A stretch of DNA of 64,000 bases from Erpobdella octoculata (taxonomy: Eukaryota; Annelida; Clitellata; Hirudinida; Erpobdellidae), in NCBI GenBank assembly GCA_963978895.1, contig OZ022240.1, positions 17,237,217 to 17,301,216 on the forward strand. Reading direction: 5' to 3'. Made by a program: the position numbers and the translations under genes. Shown in pieces: positions 57,300-64,000 of the stretch (positions are counted from its first letter, which is position 1; each line of letters starts with the position of its first letter). The notes beneath the pieces are model-generated. The model searched no databases and was not told where the DNA came from. It saw only the letters and a list, made by a program, of their open reading frames with translations.

Positions 57300-58400
57300 C
57301 CAGCCATTCAGATTGAAATCAGATTGTCTATATTCTGGGTAATCCAGTTATATGAAACATCATATATGCGCAAGTCGAAGTTCATTTGAGATGAGATGTA
57401 GTGTCTTAGGATCTTTATTTTGTGTTGAGGTTTGATTTTTAGTTCTGAGGATGTTCTAAGGAGTGCGATGAGTCGGGTTTCTAGCAGTGATTTTATTTCT
57501 GCGTTATTCATAGAAAAGTTGAACATTTTTCCGAGATACTTAAAATGTTTGTCATTTTTTACTGCAGGTATTGACGATTCGTTTGTAGTCAAACTCGGCT
57601 GAAACTGCGCGTAGTTGCTTGTTAGTTTTCTCATTCCGAAAGTGCAGCATTTGTCTATTCTTCATTTCCGCCCACTGACACCAGGCTGTGTTTAAATTCT
57701 GTAAGGTTTGAGCGTTACGTATTTTGTCAGAGACAATTATGGTGTCATCCGCAAACTGAAGCTACGATCGCATTCTTAAATTTGCAGCTGGGCCCCACAT
57801 ATAGCCAAGTTGTCTTAGTTTTGGCTCAGATATGACTTGCATCAATGGATTAAAACATATGTAGAACAAGAGCGGTGAGCAGGGATCACCTTGAAGAACC
57901 CCTCGCTCTACAGGTACTAGTGGTGTGACAGACTTATTGTGCGAAATGGTGATCCATGAGTTAGTGTAGATGTTTTTGATAATGGCTATTATTTCGTCGG
58001 GTATCTTGGGGTATTTGAGAAATGAGTAGATGAGTTCATGGTGAATCTCACCAAAAGCATTTCGAAGATCTAGCAGTGTAATGACAATGGCCCTTTGGAG
58101 TCGTTTTGCTTCTTTCATCAACTGAGTGAGCATTTGCGTGTGCTCAAAAACACCATCAACGGACGGCCAGAAACCTTTCTGGGCATGTCTGTCTACGAAG
58201 TTGTTACAATCTAGATAATAGTATATTCTATTGCGAATAACGGTTGAGTAGATTTTGTATAAGACTGGTTGGAGAGTTATGGGCCTAAAGTTAGATGGAT
58301 AAAAAATTAGTTGTGTCTCCTTTCTTATATATCTGAACTGTAAAACTTTTTTTCCAACATTCCGGAATTGATTTCTGTTTCCAGCAGGTAACGATGAGAT
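57300..58400 (-). pseudogene. R2-like element: reverse transcriptase domain
   Basis: From 58290 down: NFRPITLQPVLYKIYSTVIR, FVDRHAQKGFWPSVDGVFEH, then AIVITLLDLRNAFGEIHHEL (motif A), GVLQGDPCSPLLFYICFNPL (motif B), a stop near 57765, then LQFADDTIIVS at 57758-57726 (motif C, F-A-D-D). After a shift CTFGMRKLTSNYAQFQP, KYLGKMFNFSMN and QHKIKILRHYISSQMNFDLR form the thumb. The catalytic Asp residues of motifs A and C are intact. Defects are a shift near 58310, a stop after MRS, and a shift near 57650. Confidence 0.88.
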
Positions 58401-58457
58401 TGTGTAGGGCCGTTCGAGGTAATGGGCAGTTTTTTAACATGATGACTGATATCATGT

Positions 58458-59418
58458 CTAGTGAACATGGGCTGCCCTTAGTTCTAGTTTTTCGGATGGC
58501 CTCGCAGACTTCTTTGAAGGAAGATGCATCATATGAGCACTTGAATTGTGGTTCTGGTAGCTTTGGGATCCAATCAGGTAATTCGAAAAGGCGCTGTTTG
58601 TTGGACTGGTGAAGGGTTTGTTTGTAATATGACAGAAGTTTTTCTTTAATTCTGATTCGACAGTGAATGGTTTGTTTGTGTTGTTTGAGTCGACTTTTAT
58701 TTTCTGTCTTATTAGTTTAGAGATAAATTTGATTTCTTCGATGTTTGATTTGTTTTTCTTCAAAAAGGCAAAGTCACGTTTCAACTCTTTTGCGTTTTTG
58801 TTTACGCATAGTTTGGTGTATTCGGAATCTGTCTATTTTTGTTATTTTTCCATAGGTGGCTGCAAAATATGAGTAAACAGTGTTTTGAAAATTTAATGTG
58901 TATGAATCAACATCTATTATTTCTGAAGTAATGTCAATATTAATGCGAAAATAGAAATTTGCTTCTTCCCACTGAAGTTTGGTTTTCGGAAGTTTAATGC
59001 CGGTGAGCGGAGCTGGAAGCTCAATTTTCGGACACGGTACATCCCTGTAAGCTCTCGGTTTGTTTACATCTCCGTTATCGCTCAACACGCCGGTGTTTGC
59101 CCTCGGGGTTTCTACATTTTCAGTGTGAGATTTTAAATTAACTATATTGTTCAATATAGTTTTGGTCACTTTGCACGATCGCTTGTGCATCTTATGTCCT
59201 TTTCGACCCTTACACTCTTTGCCGCATATGCAGTTTACAGTATCAGTACGCTGGTCCTCATTTTCATGAAAAGAATTATTTGCGAGGTTAATATTAGGTA
59301 GTGCATGAGTTTCACTTAAAGTAGTTTTTGCCGGGCATCTCATTGATGACGTCCAATACAAACAAAAAGTCCTTGACAGTGTGGACACGTGGTAGCAGTC
59401 TCGGAATTCATCGAGCAA
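58458..59418 (-). pseudogene. R2-like element: N-terminal zinc finger and linker
   Basis: CICGKECKGRKGHKMHKRSC is a C2HC/C2H2-type finger close to those at the start of R2/NeSL proteins. It is followed by a Ser/Asn-rich stretch, KIELPAPLTGIKLPKTKLQW, and in the next segment FAFLKKNKSNIEEIKFISKL, the basic linker before RT. A frameshift near 58780 separates the two segments. The true start codon is uncertain; 59418 is the first Met of the frame. Confidence 0.75.
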
Positions 59419-60642
59419 AGTTTCTGATCAATTGGGAGTATTCAATTGTAATCGAAAGATAAAATTAGATTTATCCAACTCCTATAGTTAGAATGGCGAT
59501 TAATACAAGTACAGTAGCAAATTAATTTAAAGGAAAAAAACGATTATTGTTCAAACAGTAGACGCGGGTTGCTCGGCCCTCTTGCGATTCCCTACTATAT
59601 GTATGTATGTCACCCGATTAGCATCTACAGGTCTGAAAAAACTCACGTTGATAGATTATGAGACGCTGAACACGGTTTGTTAGGGCACTTTTTTGTTAAA
59701 ATGTTTAAATAAAAAGTTATTAGCCGCGAAAGTTTAACGCTTTGCGGATATATATATAATGCATCGTACGTCATCGCTGAATATAAACAAGTTGAAAATA
59801 AATAAATCACCGAAATAGTAGTCAGCGGGTTTTTCCCAATTTTAAACAAGTTGTAAATTATTATTAACGACAATTTACTATTTTGCAATTATTATTCCTC
59901 TTTTTTTAATTATTATTATTAACGAAGATTAACTATTTTGCTAATATTAATACTATTATTGGAAAGTTCGACGCTTTGCGGATATATTTAATGAAATAAA
60001 AATTATTAACGAAGATTAACTATTTTGCTAATATTCCTATTATTGGAAAGTTTGACGCTTTGCGGATATATTTAATGAAATTATTATTAACGACATTATT
60101 TTACTGTTTTGCAATTATTATTCCTGTTATTTTAATTATTAATAATATTATTATTTACGAATATTAACTAATTTGCTAACATTATTCCTATTATTGGAAA
60201 GTTCGACGCTTTGCGGATATATTTTGAGCATACGTCATAACTCAATATAAACAAATTGAAAATAAATAAATCACCGAAGTAGTACATCGGCGGGTTTTCT
60301 CAAAATCAGCCATTGAAGGTTGGGTTTTGTTGTAGGCGGTTTTTTTAATTATCAGCCATTAAAGGTTGGGTTTTTTCGTAGGCTTTTTTTCACTATCACC
60401 CATTAAATGTTGTTTTTTTCGTAGGCTGTTTCTTCGGATACCATCCAATAAATATTGTGTTTTTCATAGGCGGTTTTTTCACTATCACCCAATAAATGTG
60501 GTTTTTTCGCAGGCTGTTTTTTCTAATATCGCCCATTAAAGGTTTTTTTTCGTAGGCAGTTTTTCAAATATCCAATCAAAGATAAGACCATTCCAAAACG
60601 TTTTCAATTAAAAAATCATCTGCGACTGGCTGAAAAAACCCA

Positions 60643-60664
60643 CACGCTTCGCGCGCGAAGCGTG
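60643..60664. repeat. 22-bp perfect palindrome, array unit 1 end
   Basis: CACGCTTCGCG followed directly by its reverse complement. It can extrude as a cruciform or give an 11-bp stem as RNA. It is followed by CGTCAAGGACTGGTTCCC. Confidence 0.95.
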
Positions 60665-61020
60665 CGTCAAGGACTGGTTCCCTACTATAAAAGCGCAATG
60701 ATGTATTATGTCACCCGATTAGCATCTGCAGTTCTGAAAAAACTCACGTTGATAGATTATGAGACGCTGAACAGGGTTTGTTAGAGCACTTTTTTGTTAA
60801 AATGTTTAAATAAAAAGTTATTAGCCGCGAAAGTTTAACGCCTTGCGGATATATATAATGAATTGTACGTCATCGCTGAATATAAACAAGTTGAAAATAA
60901 ATAAATCACCGAAGTAGTAGTCGGCGGGTTTTTCCCAATTTTAAACAAGTTGTAAATTATTATTAACGACAATTTACTATTTTATAAAACGTGTTCATAT
61001 GCAACTGGCTACAATAGTCA

Positions 61021-61042
61021 CACGCTTCGCTTGCGAAGCGTG
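61021..61042. repeat. Palindrome with 2-bp spacer, array unit 2
   Basis: CACGCTTCGC-TT-GCGAAGCGTG, 10-bp arms. Confidence 0.95.
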
Positions 61043-62168
61043 CGTAAAGTTATTACTATAATAGCGCATAGGTGTTATTTTTGAGCTTAGAGTGCGATTT
61101 GAGTGCGACTAATTTTACTATTAACATGTAAAAACTCACACGCGCGCCAAGCGTGCGTCATGTGCTGGTTCCCTACTATAAAAGCGCAATGATGTATGTA
61201 TTATGTCACCCGATTAGCATCTGCAGGTCTGAAAAAACTCACGTTTATAGATTATCAGACGCTGAACACGGTTTGTTAGAGCACTTTTTTGGTAAAATGT
61301 TTAAATAAAAAGTTATTAGCCGCGAAAGTTTAACGCTATGCGGATATATATAATGCATCGTACGTCATCTTTCAATATAAACAAGTTAAAAATAAATATA
61401 TTACCGAAGTAGTAGACGGCCGGTTTTCCCAATAAATATGAGCGTACGTCATCAAACAATATAAAAAAGTTGAAAATTATTATTAACGACAATTTACTAA
61501 CTTGCAACTATTATTCCTCTTATTTTAATTATTAATAATATTATTAATAACGAAAATTAACTAAGTTATTTGCTTAATAAGTTGAACAATATTTTATTCT
61601 TATTATTGTAAAGTTGACGCTTTGCGGATATATAAAAAACAACGTACGTCATCGCTGAATATAAACAAGTTGAAAATAAACAATTCACCGAAGTAGTAGT
61701 CGGCGGATTTTCCCAATATCCGCCATTGAAGGTTGGATATTTTGTAGGCGGTTTATTTCATTATCAGCCAATAAAAGTTGGGTTTTTTCATAGGCGGTTT
61801 TTTTCATTATCAGCAATTAAAGATTCGGTTTTTTCGTAGGATTTTTTTCCAATATCACCCAATAAAAGTTTTTTTGGTATATTATCCGTTACAGTTTTTT
61901 TTCGTAGGCTGTTTTTTCCGATAACTTTAAATAAATATTGTGTTTTTCGTAGGCTGTTATTTTCAAAAACATCCAATATAGGTTTTTTTTCGTAGGTTGT
62001 TTTTCACTATCACCCAGTAAATATGTTTTTTTGTAGGCTGTTTTTTCTATTATCACACATTAAAGGTTTTTTTTCAAAGGCAGATTTTCCTAAATCATTC
62101 ATTCAAAGAGAAGACCATTCCAAAACGTGTTCAGGTGAACAATCATCTGCTACTGGCTAAAATGGTCA

Positions 62169-62190
62169 CACGCTTCGCTTGCGAAGCGTG
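62169..62190. repeat. Palindrome with 2-bp spacer, array unit 3 (first)
   Basis: CACGCTTCGC-TT-GCGAAGCGTG, identical to that at 61021. A diverged version with CACGCTTGGC and GCGAAGCGTG lies at 62281-62302. Confidence 0.95.
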
Positions 62191-62447
62191 CGTAAAGTTA
62201 TTGCCGTAATAGCGCATTGGTGTTGTTTTTGAGCTTTGAGTGCGACGCGACTACCTTTACTATTAATATGTAAAACCTCACACGCTTGGCGTGCGAAGCG
62301 TGCCTCACTTCCTAACACAAAAGCGCAATGCTGTATATTAAAGGTTGTTTTTTTCGTAGGCCGTTTTTTCAAATTTAGCCATTCAAAGAGAGGATTATTC
62401 CAAAACGTTTCCAAGTGAAAAATCATCTGCAACTAGCTGAAAAATGA

Positions 62448-62469
62448 CACGCTTCGCTCGCGAAGCGTG
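62448..62469. repeat. Palindrome with 2-bp spacer, array unit 3 end
   Basis: CACGCTTCGC-TC-GCGAAGCGTG, followed by CGTCAAGTGCTGGTTCCC and the next unit header. Confidence 0.95.
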
Positions 62470-63605
62470 CGTCAAGTGCTGGTTCCCTACTATAAAAGCG
62501 CAATGATGTATGTATTATGTATGTATGTCACCCGATTAGCATCTACGGGTCTGAAAAAACTCACGTTTGTAGATTATGATATGCTGAACACGGTTTGTTA
62601 GGGCACTTTTTGTTAAAATGTTTAAATAAAAAGTTATTAGCCGCGAAAGTTCTACGCTTTGCGGATATATATAATGCATCATACGTCATCTTTCAATATA
62701 AACATGTTGAAAATAAATAAATCTTCGAAGTAGAAAGCCGGCAGGTTTTCCCCAATTATAATTATATAAAAATATAAATAAAAATAATAAAATAAAAATA
62801 TAAATTATTCCAATATTTTAATTATTATTAATATTATTATTTACGAAAACTAACTAATTTGCTAATATTATTCCTATTATTGGAAAGTTCGTCGCTTGGC
62901 GGATACATTTAATGAAATTATTATTAACGACATTTTACTATTTTGCAATTATTATTCCTGTTATTTTAATTATTAATAATATTGTTATTTACGAAAATTA
63001 ACTAATTTGCTAATATTATTCCTATTATTGGAAAGTTCGACGCTTTGCGGATATATTTTGAGCATACGTCATAACTCAATATAAACAAATTGAAAATAAA
63101 TAAATTACCGAAGTAGTACATCGGCGGGTTTTCCCAAATCAGCCATTGAAGGTTGGGTTTTTTTGTAGGCGGTTTTTTAATTATCGGCCATTAAAGGTTG
63201 GGTTTTTTCGTAGCTTTTTTTCACTATCACCTATTAAATGTTGTTTTTTTCTTAGGCTGTTTCTTCGAATACCATCCAATAAATATTGTGGTTTTCAGAG
63301 GCGGTTTTTTCACTATCACCCAATAAATGTGTTTTTTTCGTAGGCAGTTTTTCATATATCATCCAATCAATGATAAGACCATTCCAAAACGTTCAATTAT
63401 AATATCATCTGCGACTGGCTGAAAAGCGCAATGATGTATTATGTATTATGTCACCCGATTAGCATCTGCAGGTCTGAAAAAACTCACGATGATAGATTAT
63501 GAGACGCTGAACACGGTTTGTCAGGGCACTATTTTGTTAAAATGTTTAAATAAAAAGTTATTAGCGGTGAAAGTTTAACGCTTTGCGGATATATATATAA
63601 ATTTG

Positions 63606-63730
<125 letters not shown>

Positions 63731-63822
63731 GCATCGTACGTCATCACTCAGTATAAACAAGTTGAAAATAAATAAATCTACAAAGTACGCCGGCGGGTTT
63801 TCCCCATATTTGAGCGTACGTC

Positions 63823-64000
63823 CAGTGTTGTTTCAGTTAGGGTTTTTCAGTTAGTGTATCAGTTAAAGTTAGCCAATTTAATATTTTTTAGTTAGTATTA
63901 CAGTTAAAGTTACTTTTTTTCATTTGTTCCCGTTAATATTAGAGTTAATAATTTTTTCAGTTACTATTACAGTTAGTATATCAGTTATTAATATAACCCA
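63823..64000 (+). mobile_element. Possible hAT-like terminus running off the window
   Basis: CAGTGTTGTTTCAGTTAGGG followed by many CAGTTA words. The start matches that of the element at 17154 (CAGTGTTG). It sits where array unit 5 is interrupted. The other end is outside the window. Confidence 0.5.

Overview
This is an AT-rich animal (invertebrate) nuclear fragment. It has many-exon genes with GT-AG introns, a TRAF-family adaptor gene that implies a metazoan, very long TA, TAA and CATA microsatellites, and a dense, nested load of transposable elements. I cannot name the species.

Two host genes are well supported. A TRAF-type signalling adaptor lies on the + strand (coding exons 14911-21729, 9 exons, 465 residues: RING, TRAF zinc fingers, coiled coil, MATH). 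A Rab1 GTPase lies on the - strand (coding exons 25547-37491, 6 exons, 204 residues, complete from start codon to CC prenylation motif). The genes converge tail to tail. Rab1 has a 10.6-kb first intron filled with transposons and an apparent GC-AG intron. A third candidate, 38918-39936 (+), is a frameshifted ORF of an uncharacterised, transposon-like family.

Almost everything else is mobile DNA. 1-12.9 kb holds LINE remnants, SINEs, a TIR element and a MULE transposon with a broken FLYWCH/MULE transposase. 12.9-25.2 kb is the TRAF locus; its introns carry a LINE tail, a hAT-like element inserted in a SINE (8-bp duplication CAGGTGAA), and one of two related hAT elements (19.7-21.0 kb; the other, at 23.7-25.2 kb, is intergenic). 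25.5-37.5 kb is Rab1; intron 1 contains a Tigger/pogo element split by a MULE-type element, and a TIR element. 40-54.5 kb is built of two dispersed repeat families (called X and Y here), a 3.3-kb hAT element with a perfect 8-bp duplication, and LINE fragments. 54.7-59.4 kb holds a third MULE-type element with a 9-bp duplication, a (TAA)n tract between two converging LINE 3' ends, and a nearly full-length R2-like retrotransposon with zinc finger, RT (FADD) and restriction-like endonuclease. 59.6-63.8 kb is a tandem array of 0.5-1.3 kb units with strong palindromes at most unit junctions.

The strongest candidate for something undescribed is the set of three MULE-type elements whose terminal arms are arrays of a 14-15 bp unit. 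The unit differs between elements but shares the skeleton GGACWRYTSRTC. No operon-like cooperation between genes is present. All coordinates come from reading the sequence; no database search was possible.
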